The position numbers and the translations under genes are program-made. Below, in pieces: positions 1-11,374 of a stretch of DNA of 64,000 bases. Below the pieces are notes generated by a model. It ran no database searches, had not been told where the DNA came from, and was given only the letters and a program-made list of their open reading frames with translations. The stretch lies in the NCBI GenBank assembly GCA_037355855.1, contig CM074766.1:992001-1056000 (forward strand), given 5' to 3'. Position 1 is the stretch's first letter. Each line of letters begins with the position of its first letter. The DNA comes from Pseudo-nitzschia pungens (taxonomy: Eukaryota > Bacillariophyta > Bacillariophyceae > Bacillariales > Bacillariaceae).

Positions 1-400
1 AATATTATACGAAGTAATTCTATTGGCGTCATCAGATTGTTCTTTGTGAAATAACGATTCAAACGAACGAGACATAAATGAGAAAGGGGAATAATAAGAG
101 ATTTCATATGAATCCGCTATTGAGGGTAAAAATCTAAAGAGAAACGCTATTTGAGCTTTTAGGGAACCGTGAATAGATCATGGAATCATTTTTTCCTTTA
201 ACAACTGGCGAGCCTTTCTCGTTTGTTCACACTTTTCTTCTACTCGAAGTTTCGTTTCTTCGATCTGTGAGGACAAGACAAAGCGAACTAAAAGTACAAC
301 ATCGGAAAAACGGCATATCTTTCTTTTCGTTCGTTGTCAGGCCGATAGAAAACACTGCAATTCCTCACCTTACTAACTCAACACAGCAACCGACCACAAA
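1..400. other. Upstream region of first gene, no gene seen
   Basis: AT-rich sequence with only short, compositionally poor open frames. It presumably holds the promoter and 5' untranslated region of the plus-strand gene starting at 401. No promoter element could be assigned. Confidence 0.5.
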
Positions 401-2020
401 ATGGCCTACCAACATACGGTTGCCAACGCCTTGAGGCACAAGAGGAAGGTAGTGCCCGAGGAATCCATGGCCATTGGTCACCTGATGTCCCGGGAACTCC
501 TAAAATTTTCGGTGGACGATCGCACTGCGGTCCACGAAGAAATCCACGGCGTTCGGTGCCTGGCCGTCACCGAAACTCCCGAGCTGATACTCATGGCACT
601 GAACGAGTTTCAAACCGAGCTAGACCGATTGCTCCCCAGCCAGAAACAGACCTATGAGGAGTGTCGCGTCCGGGCAATGCTCTACCAGGACGAAGAACGC
701 TCGTGCTATGCGCTCCATGACGAGCATTTCCGGCTACGTTTTTTGCGGGCCGAGCTCTTCAATGCGGCCAAGGCGGCTGTACGGTTTGCTAACTACCTGG
801 ACTTTGTCAAGACTTACTGGGGGACGGACATTGTGCTGAAGCGGCTCATTCGTTTTTCGGACTTTTCAAAGAACGAGATGAAACTCTTTCGAAAGGGATA
901 CTTCCAGGTCCTACCATTTCGGGACCGCAGTGGTCGCCGAGTTATCACCATCCTGGGGGGATGCGGTCCCGATGTCGATCCCAAATCGAGGGCAAAGATC
1001 CTTTTTTATCTGGCGGACGCCTTGTCGCGAACGGACGTCGAGAGCCAGCGCAAGGGTTTTGTCGTGGTTTCCGAGGCATACTGCTTTTGTGCGAGCACCA
1101 GCGGGAATGAGAAGCGGTCCAGCCTGTTCCTCAACTTTCCTCATCCGCAGGAGGGTTTTTACCACCTCAACAAGGTGATGAGGTCGATCCCCTTTCGGGT
1201 GACCGCAATGCACCACTGTTGGCCAGACCGGCCGGCCTTTCGCTTGCTCACCAAGCTCGTGGCTATCTACGGAATGGCCGCATCCGACCAGAAATTGCGG
1301 CTGAAATTCCACATCGGGGACGAGCTGGAAATGCGGTACCGGCTCAAGTCATTCGGCATTCCGATCGAACTCCTGCCCATTACCGAAACAGGTACCATCA
1401 AAATGGTGAACCACAACTACTGGATGAAAACAAGGAAACAGATTGAGCATGGATTCGACACGGACGTGACAATCGTCGAGTGCCCGGGGACCAACGATGT
1501 CGTCTTTCGGCAGGGGACCTCCTCAATGGAGAATCCTGGCAATGCACAGTGCCGGGACCTGATTTTGACCCTGTTGGAAGAAAACGATACGTTTGGACCG
1601 GGTGCGTCTCCTGTATCGTCGTTGGATCTCGCGTCAACGTCAAATAACATTGCGAAGCATCAAAACGTAGTCGTGGATCGGTTGCTGGACATAGTGGTCA
1701 ATTACTACGGCGGGCGCATCCTGGAATGGGACAAGCACCGCAACACATGGATCCAGATGAGGGATGGCGCCAAGATCAAGCAAAAGGCCTCGGTCTTGCT
1801 GTATTCCATCGCCCGGCGGTACCGGAATCCCAGGACCGGCGGACGCAGCCCCGAAACCACAGCCAGTAACGCGCACGTTCAACAGTTCGAACACCACAGT
1901 GAACAGGGCAGCTACCAGTTTGTCGAGGGAGGGAAAACAGCGATCGAGAAACGAGCCTGTTGCCATCACCCAACGGGGATATCGCCCAAGAATGACCGCA
2001 AGCGCGTACGGAGAGAATGA
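401..2020 (+). CDS. CRAL-TRIO-like / DUF6824 protein
   Basis: Intron-less frame of 539 residues starting at ATG 401. Residues about 130-340 look like a Sec14/CRAL-TRIO lipid-binding region: a basic stretch, a hydrophobic core (GRRVITILGGCGPDVDP) and the segment IPIELLPITETGTIK that closes this domain in diatom homologues. Residues about 358-476 match DUF6824: ECPGTNDVVFRQG, then NPGN, a Leu-rich helix, and GGRILEW followed by a basic KIKQKASVLLYSIARRY end. The canonical DUF6824 motif has NDVLxGRG; here the Arg-Gly is RQG, which is usual for the CRAL-TRIO-fused subgroup as I recall it. The two-domain architecture is, to my knowledge, common in diatoms and has no known function; lipid-dependent regulation would be speculation. 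The last 60 residues are low complexity. A second gene with two DUF6824 domains lies at 40-43 kb. Confidence 0.85.
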   Translation: MAYQHTVANALRHKRKVVPEESMAIGHLMSRELLKFSVDDRTAVHEEIHGVRCLAVTETPELILMALNEFQTELDRLLPSQKQTYEECRVRAMLYQDEERSCYALHDEHFRLRFLRAELFNAAKAAVRFANYLDFVKTYWGTDIVLKRLIRFSDFSKNEMKLFRKGYFQVLPFRDRSGRRVITILGGCGPDVDPKSRAKILFYLADALSRTDVESQRKGFVVVSEAYCFCASTSGNEKRSSLFLNFPHPQEGFYHLNKVMRSIPFRVTAMHHCWPDRPAFRLLTKLVAIYGMAASDQKLRLKFHIGDELEMRYRLKSFGIPIELLPITETGTIKMVNHNYWMKTRKQIEHGFDTDVTIVECPGTNDVVFRQGTSSMENPGNAQCRDLILTLLEENDTFGPGASPVSSLDLASTSNNIAKHQNVVVDRLLDIVVNYYGGRILEWDKHRNTWIQMRDGAKIKQKASVLLYSIARRYRNPRTGGRSPETTASNAHVQQFEHHSEQGSYQFVEGGKTAIEKRACCHHPTGISPKNDRKRVRRE

Positions 2021-2607
2021 TGTTCGCAGTGTACCCATATCCATTCGACTTGAGAGAACCAATGCACACCATCCGATCAGTTGCGCTGCCTTGCTAGTCA
2101 CGGCTGTCGAAAATTATTACGTTGTACAATACTGACTCAATATTGTAGGCTAGACACACTACCGTATGTAAACATGCACATGAACAGAGAGAAATCAAAA
2201 AGTATATCTATTCATTGGAGCGTAAACTGATTTGAGCCCTTGTGCAGGTGACCTTTCTCCAACTCCAAGATGTTCTTGGTAATGATTCTAAAAACAATTG
2301 CGATTAGTTGATGGATTTGCTCAACAAATCGTTGATACTACAATAATAAAACTGCTAGTAGTCATTTGGCGCTTCACCGAAGCACTTTATGCTGTGGTGT
2401 TTAACTACTGTTGTGAACCACCCACAGTCACACTCGGTAATTGATTCCACAGGTTTTTCTTTTTTGATATTTGGGCTGAACATTCCTAATCTCTCTGTCA
2501 GCAGTGCTCCACTGCACAGTAGTGTTGCATTTGTTTGACATGTTGTAGGTGGATGCTGTCGCTGTATGTCCAAGGAACACACACAGACAAATTCCCCCCA
2601 CCATCAA
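2021..2607. other. Intergenic, nothing recognised
   Basis: About 590 bases between the tail-to-tail ends of the CRAL-TRIO/DUF6824 gene (+) and the CHMP2-like gene (-). It should contain both 3' untranslated regions. No RNA gene, repeat or convincing frame was seen. Confidence 0.5.
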
Positions 2608-3183
2608 TTACAGGGCGTCCAATCGCGACTTGAGATCGGGTAGCATTGAGTCGAGTACGGCTTGTTCTTCTGTCGACAATTGTTCTCCGACTGGCTGGCT
2701 GGTTGGAGCATTAAGTCCGACCATTTTGGAATCCATTTCGACACCGAGTTCGGCCAGAACCTGGCTGGTAACCTGTTCGGCCTCGTCTTCAATCTCATCG
2801 TTGTCGAAGGCGTCCACGAGAGCGTCTTCCATGAGTTCTTGTTTGAGGTCCATCTTTTCGTTTTCTCTCTGGAATTCCTGCAGAATCTTTGTCGTTTCCT
2901 TAATGTTCAATGCCTCGTTTGTGGTCTTCATGACCCCACTGACGTTGCCGATGGCGGCCGCCGCTGAAACCTGCGTTGCCATCGCTGTAGCACTCATGGC
3001 CACTGCACCTAGCTGGGCCTTTTGCGTCATGATTCTGTCGCGTTGATTTCGGGTTTGCACAAGCTGTTTTGCCAGGGCTGCCAGAGCCGGATCTTTTCCG
3101 TTGTTGGTGAGTTTGGCCCGCTGTTTCAGTTCTTTCGTCAGTTGTTGTTCCTGTCGATGCAATTCTCGCAATTCTCGGTCCAT
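2608..3183 (-). CDS. ESCRT-III subunit, CHMP2/Vps2-like (5' exon not placed)
   Basis: The 191-residue frame has the features of CHMP2/Vps2: a basic, coiled helix 1-2 (MDRELRELHRQEQQL, then LVQTRNQRDRI), the central IKETTKILQEFQRENEKMDLKQELMEDALVDAF segment that matches the family's helix 4-5 region, the acidic linker DEIEDEAEQVTSQVLAELG, and a C-terminal MIM1-like helix ending LPDLKSRLDAL, which should bind the Vps4 ATPase. The protein polymerises on endosomal or other membranes and drives scission. Human CHMP2A begins about 20-25 residues earlier with an amphipathic helix containing LFG. Here the codons just upstream of the Met read Gln-Arg-Glu, still matching the family, and an AG lies at the same place, so a short 5' exon probably exists further up on the minus strand. 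I could not find it between 3184 and about 3600. Confidence 0.85.
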   Translation of the reverse strand: MDRELRELHRQEQQLTKELKQRAKLTNNGKDPALAALAKQLVQTRNQRDRIMTQKAQLGAVAMSATAMATQVSAAAAIGNVSGVMKTTNEALNIKETTKILQEFQRENEKMDLKQELMEDALVDAFDNDEIEDEAEQVTSQVLAELGVEMDSKMVGLNAPTSQPVGEQLSTEEQAVLDSMLPDLKSRLDAL

Positions 3184-5479
3184 TTCTCTTTGGGACGACT
3201 TTGGTTATGATAATAATAGTCGGAAGTAAAAAAAATCATAACAAAATTTGGAAGATGGAAGAAGTTCGTAAATTATTGGTTCAGAGATCGGCCGTGTCGA
3301 GAAGTGTCATCGAATCATCGCCAATCGGAATCGAATGAAATAAAGTCGTATCCAACGAAACGAAGGAAAGCAAAGTAAGAAAGAAAGATTAGATACACAT
3401 TATGAGGGGAGACCGCGAAATCTTCATTCTATTCTTCAATTGGAATGGTTTGATTTCTGTTTCAGGATCCACTTTATTTCACCAAACTCGCCAATCATAT
3501 ACGGAGTGCTATCAACTGGAGTAGGATCAGGCATCGAATGCTTTGCGTTTCGTCTTTTACTCCCGTATCACACAATCCGTCTTCGCAATGCAACAAAATT
3601 CAGGACAGCATATTTTATTCGGTTCATTTACGGGTCTGTCCAACTCAACTCAACTCAGCTCGCTACATTCAATTCAACTCAATTCAACTCAACTCACCCG
3701 AACTTCTCTTCGTGTTTCACGCCTTGCTTCCTTTGCACGCTCCTTCGGTGTCTTTTTTTCCGCAAACGGATTATATTTTTGCAAAGAACTCTTCATCGTT
3801 GTTTTAGACTTTTCTTCTTTCTTGCTGGTGTCGCTGCGTGTTGCTTCTTGGTAATCGAGTGTCCTGGTCTCTCTTTTTCAAAATTCTCGACAGAATGTTG
3901 ATTGTTCGGTTCTGCGGCTTGGTATCAATACGATGTGGCTGTCAGCTGCTCGACAGTTCGTATTTGAATTCTTGCGAAGGAGGTTTTACGAATAGATCTC
4001 AAACTATGAATACAATTGTTGCGACGTTTGGGACAGGCTGTGACTAGGAATCAATCGATGAATGTGTGCAATCCCTTGTGTCGAGAGAGAGGCGTCATCT
4101 ACCGTCAACCGGTAAGATTACTTGTACGAATGTCCATAGGCTCATTCAACCGGAAACACGATCAAGATCGACTGTTCGTTTTGTTTGATGAGTTCTAACG
4201 CTCATTTGATACTGTACTATCAGTATGTACCGTACTCATACGTGTACTTATTTTTAATTTTTAACGTTGCAAATTACGTTCGAGATGGAGAGCGTCAATA
4301 AAGTTCGAAAGTCGGCAGAGGTTGGCTGCATCGAGTGATGATTCATTCGAACCCAACCCAACCGAAAGTGCTCTGCGTTCCGTGCGCGATATTTTGATTC
4401 GTGCTCAAAGATTTGAATCGTGTTGGCGATTCTCCGCATCCAGGTAATTATTGTTCATGGCGGAAGAAAGAAAATACCGGTACTACTAGTACTAGTAGTA
4501 AGGTTACCGGTAATAGTAGTAGTAGTAGTAGTAGTAGTAGTAATACTAATCATTGTTTTTAATGTCACCCCAGCCAAACCAATGATGGGCTCGATTTCGG
4601 ATCGATCCGTCACAGTTTCATCACTGTGCTTCTGGATATCAAAGATCAATATGAGACAGCTTATTGGCGCTAGAGATTTGTGAAGCCCGAAAGAGTCCTA
4701 GAAGAAGGAGGAGCAAGCAAGAAGAACAACAAGAAGTGCTCGTCCTGCTGCTGCTGGTGGTGAAGGGGGGCTTTCTTCTTCTTCCGGCATGCATATGCAA
4801 AAGAAAGATATTTCCTTTCTTCCAATCTCAAGCGAGAACAATAGCTCCTGCTACTAGTAATTGTATATTGAAATTAAGATGGCCTATGACTAGGTAGGTG
4901 CTTTCGTCACAACGATACAACAGCAACATTTTTGTTTTCTTTTTCTTTTTCTTGTTCTTTGGCTGTTTCAAATGCAATCCCTTTTTCAGCATATAGTATG
5001 CTGTTTGTTCTTGATGTACAGGAATTCCCCCCAACTGTGCTCTTCCATAACTTGATGGGACGAGAAGAAATGCAACCATTTGATTTGGACTAGGATGCAT
5101 TTGCAGTTTTAGTAGGAAGAGTGCTACTACCGGTACTACTAAGTACTTTGCATTGATTTGGCTATAATTCGAGTTGTGCCGTCTGGACGACCACCCGTGT
5201 ACATGCCAGATTGGACGTCTGATTGGACGGACTTTCTTTTATTAGTAAGGTACGAGTAACTTACGGTATGTTTTTTCTTTCTGGCACCTTGCCCTTCTCC
5301 TTCCATCAAAAAATCACAAACGATGAAAGATCGCGAGAAACAAGATCAAAGACAAGATTTTCACCCTCGAAAACGCAAAACGAGAACCGAAGCGGTCACC
5401 GAACCGATTGTCCCAGACTCCGCATCCATTCCCAACCCGCTCATCATCCTGTACAAGAGAGCATACCCGGTTCCCGATC
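3184..5479. other. 2.3-kb intergenic region with simple repeats
   Basis: No convincing protein gene. It should contain the missing first exon of the CHMP2-like gene near its left end. Contents seen: an AACTC pentamer run around 3645-3700; patches of near-palindromic words such as GGTACTACTAGTACTAGTAG at 4487 and GTAAGGTTACCGGTAA at 4499; a TAG microsatellite at 4511-4543; and the same type of words again at 5124-5145 and 5243-5270. Short frames here (up to 153 codons) are low complexity and are not supported. Confidence 0.5.
4511..4543. repeat. (TAG)n microsatellite
   Basis: About ten TAG trinucleotides in a row, flanked on the left by the palindromic word block GGTTACCGGTAA and on the right by TAATACTAAT. 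Confidence 0.9.
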
Positions 5480-6328
5480 ATGTCCCCTCCACAGCCCAAA
5501 CTCCTGGTAGCATCCTCCAAGGCGGAGCTTCCCTCCGTCTTGTGCAACGAAATCGTTGCGAGGGCCTCCGCCGCCATCGACGAGCGGAACTCCTTCTCGA
5601 TCGCCCTCAGCGGGGGATCCCTCCCGAAATTCCTGGCCAAGCTTCCCGAGTCCTTCGAGGAGCAAAAGATCGATCCCCGGTGGGATTCCTGGCACGTCTT
5701 TCTGGCCGACGAGCGGTGCGTTCCTTCCGACCACGAGGATTCCAACCTCAAGGCGATCAAGGCCCACTTTTTGGACGCCCCCGGGGTGGGCGTGCCCGCC
5801 GCACAGATCTACGGCATCGACGATGCGCTGGTCACCAAGCTAGGAGACGAAACCGGGGACGACGCTGACGCTACCACCGAGGTGATCGCGGTCGGTTATG
5901 AGGGGGCGATGCGAGCCGTCCTGCCCTCCGAATCGTCCCTCGACCTGGCCGTCCTCGGTTTTGGACCCGACGGGCACACGTGCAGCCTGTTTCCGGACCA
6001 CCCGCTGCTGGCGCTGGAATCGGACCGGTGGGTCGCGTCGATCGTGGACTCTCCAAAGCCACCGCCCCGCCGGATCACGCTGACGATGCGCTTTCTGAAC
6101 GAGCTCACCCGCGACATTATCGTGTGCGGCGCCGGGGCCTCCAAGCAGCCCATCATCGACAAGGTCTTTATGCTGGGGGAGGATTATTCGAAAGCGGAGG
6201 ACGGGACTTGCCGGACGGTGCTGCCAACGCTGGCGTCGCCCCCGCCCTATCCGTGCAGCATGGTGACCCCCTCGGCGAGCCTCACGTGGGTCGTCGACCA
6301 CGATGCCATGGTCGGAGATCAGAACTGA
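5480..6328 (+). CDS. 6-phosphogluconolactonase
   Basis: Single frame of 282 residues from ATG 5480; no ATG lies upstream in frame. It hydrolyses 6-phosphogluconolactone in the oxidative pentose phosphate pathway. Family motifs are visible in order: SIALSGGSLPKFL near residue 38, WHVFLADERCVPSDHEDSN near residue 71, the signature LAVLGFGPDGHTCSLFPDHPL near residue 160 with the catalytic-site His, and RITLTMRFLNE, where the family has an RITLT motif. The length equals that of stand-alone 6PGL enzymes. No obvious signal peptide or transit peptide is present, so a cytosolic location is inferred. GC content is much higher than in the flanks. Confidence 0.95.
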   Translation: MSPPQPKLLVASSKAELPSVLCNEIVARASAAIDERNSFSIALSGGSLPKFLAKLPESFEEQKIDPRWDSWHVFLADERCVPSDHEDSNLKAIKAHFLDAPGVGVPAAQIYGIDDALVTKLGDETGDDADATTEVIAVGYEGAMRAVLPSESSLDLAVLGFGPDGHTCSLFPDHPLLALESDRWVASIVDSPKPPPRRITLTMRFLNELTRDIIVCGAGASKQPIIDKVFMLGEDYSKAEDGTCRTVLPTLASPPPYPCSMVTPSASLTWVVDHDAMVGDQN

Positions 6329-6896
6329 CTGATTGCCACGCCAAACCCCGGCTTGGACAGCAAGCTGTGACTATTGGAAAACTTGCAATCGCGATTTGCC
6401 ACGGCACTCGCATGCTTGCGTCGCTCGGTTTGGTTCATACTCCGACAACAACAACCACTACCATAACGAATACGAATCACTCGTACTTCGAATACTAAAA
6501 TGAATTATTGAAACGACAACACATTTCTAAACCAGGGTGAACGACCGTCTTACGTCGTACGGACAATCATTTACTCTGGAATCCTGTCGTCTCATCTGTT
6601 TGCGATTCCACTCTTCCTGGCAAAGTCTCCATATTCGATTGTGCTACGCCCTAAATTAACACTGCGCGTCATATCCGATAGAGAGACAGTCTGTCGGATT
6701 GCAAACTTCCGTTGGTCTCGGAAATTTGCTTCCCCTCGAGAATAGCGCGGCAGAGTCTCGCCACCGTCAGAGATTGCACCCTATGCTCTCCCAAAAGATG
6801 ATGGCGCAACGTATTGTGACTCCATTCTGCTGATCTTTGAGAACCGACAGGACGACACGGGTTTGTATTACGAGCATCGTCATTGTCGTCAGTGGA
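6329..6896. other. Spacer between 6PGL gene and tRNA-Ala
   Basis: About 570 bases holding the 3' untranslated region of the lactonase gene. Apart from short frames without family resemblance nothing was recognised. Confidence 0.5.
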
Positions 6897-6969
6897 GGGG
6901 GTTTGGCGCAGTTGGTAGCGCGTGTGCTTAGCATGCACAAGGTCGCCGGTTCGATTCCGGCAATCTCCA
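6897..6969 (+). tRNA. tRNA-Ala (anticodon AGC)
   Basis: A complete 73-nt cloverleaf without intron. The acceptor stem pairs GGGGGTT (6897-6903) with AATCTCC (6962-6968), with two G-T pairs; discriminator A is at 6969. The D stem is GCGC/GCGC around AGTTGGTA. The anticodon stem is TGTGC/GCACA with loop TTAGCAT, giving AGC at 6930-6932. The T stem is GCCGG/CCGGC with loop TTCGATT. The internal A box (TGGCGCAGTTGG) and B box (GGTTCGATTCC) for RNA polymerase III are intact, and a TTTT terminator follows at 6971. CCA is not encoded, as expected for a nuclear gene. Confidence 0.97.
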
Positions 6970-8533
6970 TTTTGGTTCGAGTTGAGGGTTCCTGTTGCTC
7001 TTTTTGACGAATTGTTTCCTAGTCCAATAATCAATCGTTGACGATGGTTTTCGTCTCATGAAACAGGAGGCAGTGTGCATCTTACGAAAGGAATCTGCTG
7101 GGATTCGGTCCGGTACCAGTATATCTCATTGAGGAACATTGCAAGTACACAGCAAGTAGTCGTTGCCCGGTGATGTTTTTGTGTCCGAGAGGGTCTCCGA
7201 AAGGGACCGTCTGAGACGCTCACGTAGTGTCACCATCAGTGTTACCCTTGCTTGGCGCCATGATAGTTGGGTGGGTGGATTGCACGACATGTGTCATGTG
7301 CCGTGTAGGACTTCGCAAAAATGCATCGCATTGTGATGCATGGATCTCGACCCCCGAGCTCTCATACGATCCAACTCTTCCAGAGCCCCGCGGCAACGAC
7401 GCAAGATCACTATTCGCGCTAGTTGTGGGTTGTACGGTACACCATCGAGATCATGGATTGGCATGTTCCCCGATTCCCGGAACGAAGATTCGCCATCTAC
7501 GGATGCTCCCGCAGGGAGGGGCTGGTCAGGTATGATGGTATGTCTGTCTGATTCACGCTGCTTTCATCATTCTGATTCTGGAATGGCGTTTAGCACAAAT
7601 GATGTGTATGAGACAGTGAGTGCATTCCCCGATTCGGTAGGTGTCTACCGTTACAAGGTCTTGGGTGACGATGCCTCGTCCTACTAGTACGATGGAGCTA
7701 GTCGTACCGTACTACGGTTCTCCTTACTCAGCCAGTCCAAATTCTGTTAGTCTTCGATGGTCTAGTTCCGGATTCGGATCCGGATTCATTCTCCCGACGA
7801 TCCAAGAGGTGTTCGCGAACGCCAGCCAGCCCTTACGCGTGTTTTTGGCGTCTCGAGAGCAATAGATTGATCGCGGAGCTTATTTAAACAATGGCATGTA
7901 ATATTATCATTCCTTAACGCACATAATCGATACCCGTGTAAGGTTTACCTGCTGTTGTCCAAGTAATTTAAGTAAGGAAAGTTGAGTGCAGCATGGTACG
8001 GTTTATCACCTAAGGCTTACCGTGAAACGAAGGAATGATTATTGATCCAGGAAGTTTTCATCAATTCGAACCAAAAATACAGTGTTTTTGATCAAGGCGC
8101 AACTTTGGGGCCATCATTTTGAATTTTCGGTTACTGAATTACACGTTTTCCTTTTTTATGCTTTAGGATTACCCTATCGTCATCACTTTAGTATTTCAAT
8201 TTTTTTTTCAGGGCTCTCCCGTATTCCTAGCGGCATCGCAAGGACCAAGACTCATCGCAGGCCCACCAATCAGAGCATTGGAGAATTCGGGCGCTTCGGT
8301 TGGAGATCTGCCGCGGAAACACAACCTACCGCAGCCGACAAGATCTAACACTCGGGACCGACCGGGAGGATTGTTCACCGGTCACCACGAGGGATACCGT
8401 GCTATCACATCGCACGGTTCGACGATCTTCCGAGCTATTTGACTCCGTAGATTCTGCCTCTCCGCCGCGTCCCAAACTCTCTGTGCGAAAGTCGGTTCGG
8501 ATCTACCAGCACAAAGCAACAATCACAGTTACC
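6970..8533. other. 1.5-kb intergenic region
   Basis: No supported gene. The longest clean frame (7340-7687, 115 codons, plus) starts at an ATG but resembles nothing I know. Near-palindromic words recur at 7681-7722 (ACTAGTACGATG, GTACCGTACTACGG) and 7935-8025 (GTAAGGTTTACC, CTAAGGCTTACC). The right end carries the 5' untranslated region of the bZIP gene; a pyrimidine-rich tract ending in TTTTTTTTCAG at about 8200-8210 could be an acceptor site of an upstream non-coding exon. Confidence 0.45.
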
Positions 8534-10285
8534 ATGAGCTCTGCGCCTGCGTCAGCACCCGCCGAATCTTCGGCTGCCGTCGCTGCCGCCCCCGCCGAAG
8601 CCCACGCAGCCCCGGCAACCGCGCCATTGACAACCAAAACCGAGGAAGAGGCCGTTGCAGCGGCGGCTGCACACGTCGTCGACAGCGTCAACGTGAACGG
8701 AGCGGTAGCGGCGGTGTCGGCGGTCTTCCCAGCCTACAACACCAACAACACCATCCATCACCAAAGCGCTCCTCCTCTGCCGAGTGGAGGCAAGGATGTG
8801 CAACCGTACCAACCACCCCAATCGTCGGCAACGGTCCACAGCAACGAATGGCGCTGTCAACCACATCACTAACAACAGCATAAATAATACCAATGGCAAT
8901 GGCAATGCGGCCAATGGTTTCACTGCGGCAGCAGCAGCAGCAGCAGCAGCAGCTCTGGTACCCGCAGCAGCACCCGTACCACTACCAGCAGCTCCAGTAG
9001 CACCACCCCTGCCACCACCACCACCAGCAGCAGCAGCTGCACCGGCCATTCACAACCCACCCCCGGCTCCCGCGGCGACTTCCTCCGCGTACGACAATCT
9101 GCAGCAGAGCAAGCGCAAGGAGCGCCTGGAACAAAACCGCATCAGCGCCAGGGAATCGAGAAAGCGCAAGAAATCCATGATCGAGGAGCTCCAGAGGACC
9201 GTCATTGCCCTGACGGCCGAAAACAAGGAACTCAACGGGAGGAACCAGTCCCTGCGGGCCGGCCTCGCCGATATTGGACAAAAGGTGGGTTCATTTTTGA
9301 GTTGAATTAGTTCTTGCGCCGCATCTTGTGTGAAATGTCTTTTGGAGTGCACTGCACTGCACCGCACCACGCCGCACTGCGCTCGGCGATTGTACGGTGT
9401 AATTCTGCCGCAACGCAAGACGTTTTGTTACGCGCACTTCCATTTCGTGACTGCCGAATGCGATGAACTCATTCGTCTCTTACACTCTGCTCTTTCGCAT
9501 GAACACTGCAACCATTTTCTTGCGCCTCGGTTCGTCTGCCGAATCCCACCCATTTTTTCTGTCACCGAAAACAACAACAACAGTACCCGAACTCGGTGTC
9601 CATCCAGGCCATTCTGAACGGGGTCCCCAATCCGTCCCCCCATCACCACCGCCATGCTCCCCCTCCTCCTCCTCCCGCCCAGAGGCCTCCCGAACCACCC
9701 CGGCCGCCTCTGGCCGCCGCGACCGTCGGCCTCGGCCCCCCCGGCCTCGCGGCGACGGGATTTTTGCAGCTGTCCCAGGCGCAGCCGCCCCCCCACCACG
9801 CCGCGGCGGCACTGGCGGCGGTGGGGCACCACGCGATGCTGCGCTACGCGTATCTCCCTCCTCCCGCGGCGGTTCCCGTAGCGGCGACGGCAGCGGCGCC
9901 TGCGGTCCCGCAGCCATCGGCGGCTCCCGCGACGACGACGGGACTCGTCCCGGGAATCTCCGTGGCGGCAACCCCGACAGCAGTCGCGGTCCCCATGGTG
10001 GGGGGAACGCTTCCACAACACCCTCAGGTCCAGCAGCAGGTCCAACAACAGCAGCAGGCCCAGCAGCAGCAGCAGGTCCAGCAGCAGGTCCAACAACAAC
10101 AGCAGGTCCAGCAGCAGCAGCAGGTTCAGCAGCAGGTCCAACAACAACCGCACGTCCAGCAGCAGGTCCAGCAAGAGATTCAACCGCAGGTCCAACAACA
10201 AGTTCCAAAGCAGGTCCAGCAAGAGATTCAACCGCAGGTCCCGCAGTCGGTCCAGCAGCAGGTGCAACAACAACAACAACAACAA

Positions 10286-10316
<31 letters not shown>

Positions 10317-10975
10317 CAGTCCAACACCAGCAGGTTCACCATCAGGTTCCACACCACGTCCATCAGCAAGCTCACCATCAGGTCCAGCAGCAGGCTCCGC
10401 AGCCCCCGAGTCAGCAGCAGCACATTGCGATTGCGCCACAACCGGCTCCCGCAATCTCTCATCATCACCACCTGCCGCAGCAGCAATTACCGCAGCAGCA
10501 ACACCAGCAATTGCCGCAGCAGCAGCCACCGATCCCGGCGGGACTCGCGGCGGCGGCGGCCATGGCACCAACACCCGTGGCGCAGGCGCAGGTCCAGGCC
10601 CGGGCCCCACCGCCGTCCGCTCCCGCCGTGGCTCCATCGGCAATGCCCGCTCCTTCGACGTCGCCATCGACGCTTCCGGCGGTGCCCGATCCGATTGCCG
10701 CTGCCGCCGCCGCCGCGAAGCGATCAGCGGATCGTCGGCGCCTTCCGGAGGCATTGCCGCATAGGCACACGACACGAAACGGAGCGATGGCGTGGGTCGG
10801 ATCGTCGGCGCGTGCGTGCGTGCGTTCGATTCCGTTCCGTTCCCGGGGGGGGGGGGAAGATTTTTCCGCACCGTGTCGGCAAGCCGTTGGGAAATCGGTC
10901 AATCCAAAGAATGTGCGAAAACGGATCCAATGCAACGTTCTAGTGGATACGAGCTGCGTCGCGCCATCATTTTAA
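8534..10975 (+). CDS. bZIP transcription factor with Gln/Val/Pro-rich tail
   Basis: Proposed exons: 8534-8783, 8842-9284 and 9584-10975, giving 694 residues. The second intron (9285-9583, GTGGGT...ACAACAG, phase 0) is well supported. The first break is either a 58-nt intron (8784-8841, GT-AG, frame-preserving) or one extra base near 8850; both give a continuous reading. The basic region KRKERLEQNRISARESRKRKK has the bZIP signature Asn-x7-Arg, followed by a leucine zipper (MIEELQRTVIALTAENKELNGRNQSLRAGL), so it should bind DNA as a dimer in the nucleus. The N-terminus is Ala-rich. Exon 3 encodes a His/Pro/Ala-rich stretch, then roughly 100 residues of Gln-Gln-Val repeats and pure polyglutamine (about 10020-10400), typical of activation domains. 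A run of 12 G at 10845-10856 makes the reading frame of the final 40 residues uncertain. Long open frames on the opposite strand here are shadows of the CAG repeats. Confidence 0.85.
10021..10420. repeat. CAG/CAA-rich (polyGln-Val) repeat inside bZIP exon 3
   Basis: Irregular repeats of CAGCAGGTC and CAACAACAG encode Gln-Gln-Val units, ending in a near-pure CAA/CAG run at 10266-10314. Two longer copies of GTCCAGCAAGAGATTCAACC (about 10165 and 10213) show segmental duplication. Such tracts are prone to length variation. Confidence 0.85.
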
Positions 10976-11374
10976 TCGTTCGCGGAAGCGAATACAGCGC
11001 ACGGACCGCGTTTGGCAACGCGTCCGAGGGGAAACTCGCGAATATAGATTGAGAAAATCCAAAGTTTACTAGTAATGAAATTTATTTCGGCAGGGTTTCG
11101 CGAGTCGCTGCTACGGAAAAGTTGTAGTTTACGTCGTTCTTCAAAACCAGTCGCAAAACGGTTCCGGTCGACCCCGAACCCGGAATCCGTCGATTCGACC
11201 TCCGTGGCGAGTACCGCGGCCTGCTTCACACAGGCATTGAAGGAGGGAGAGAAAGTTATCCCCCGCGTTTCTTCGATTGGGTTCGCACGGCGGCCGTGGT
11301 TTCGGCCGAACGTTGCTTTTTTGGCTTCCGGCCTCGGAACGTGTCTCTCGAGAGAAATCGCAAGGACGGGCGCC
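10976..11374. other. Intergenic between convergent bZIP and ABM genes
   Basis: About 400 bases between the 3' ends of a plus-strand and a minus-strand gene. A word ACTAGTAATG sits at about 11069. Nothing else was recognised. Confidence 0.45.

Noticed and set aside
3440..3901. 153-codon plus-strand frame
   Set aside because: Built on AACTC repeats and Phe/Cys-rich background; no domain or coding bias.
9428..10871. Long minus-strand frames opposite the bZIP gene (352 and 463 codons, Leu- or Ala/Pro-rich)
   Set aside because: They are the reverse reading of CAG/GCC repeats; composition is repetitive and there is no ATG context. The plus-strand frame joins exactly to the bZIP domain.
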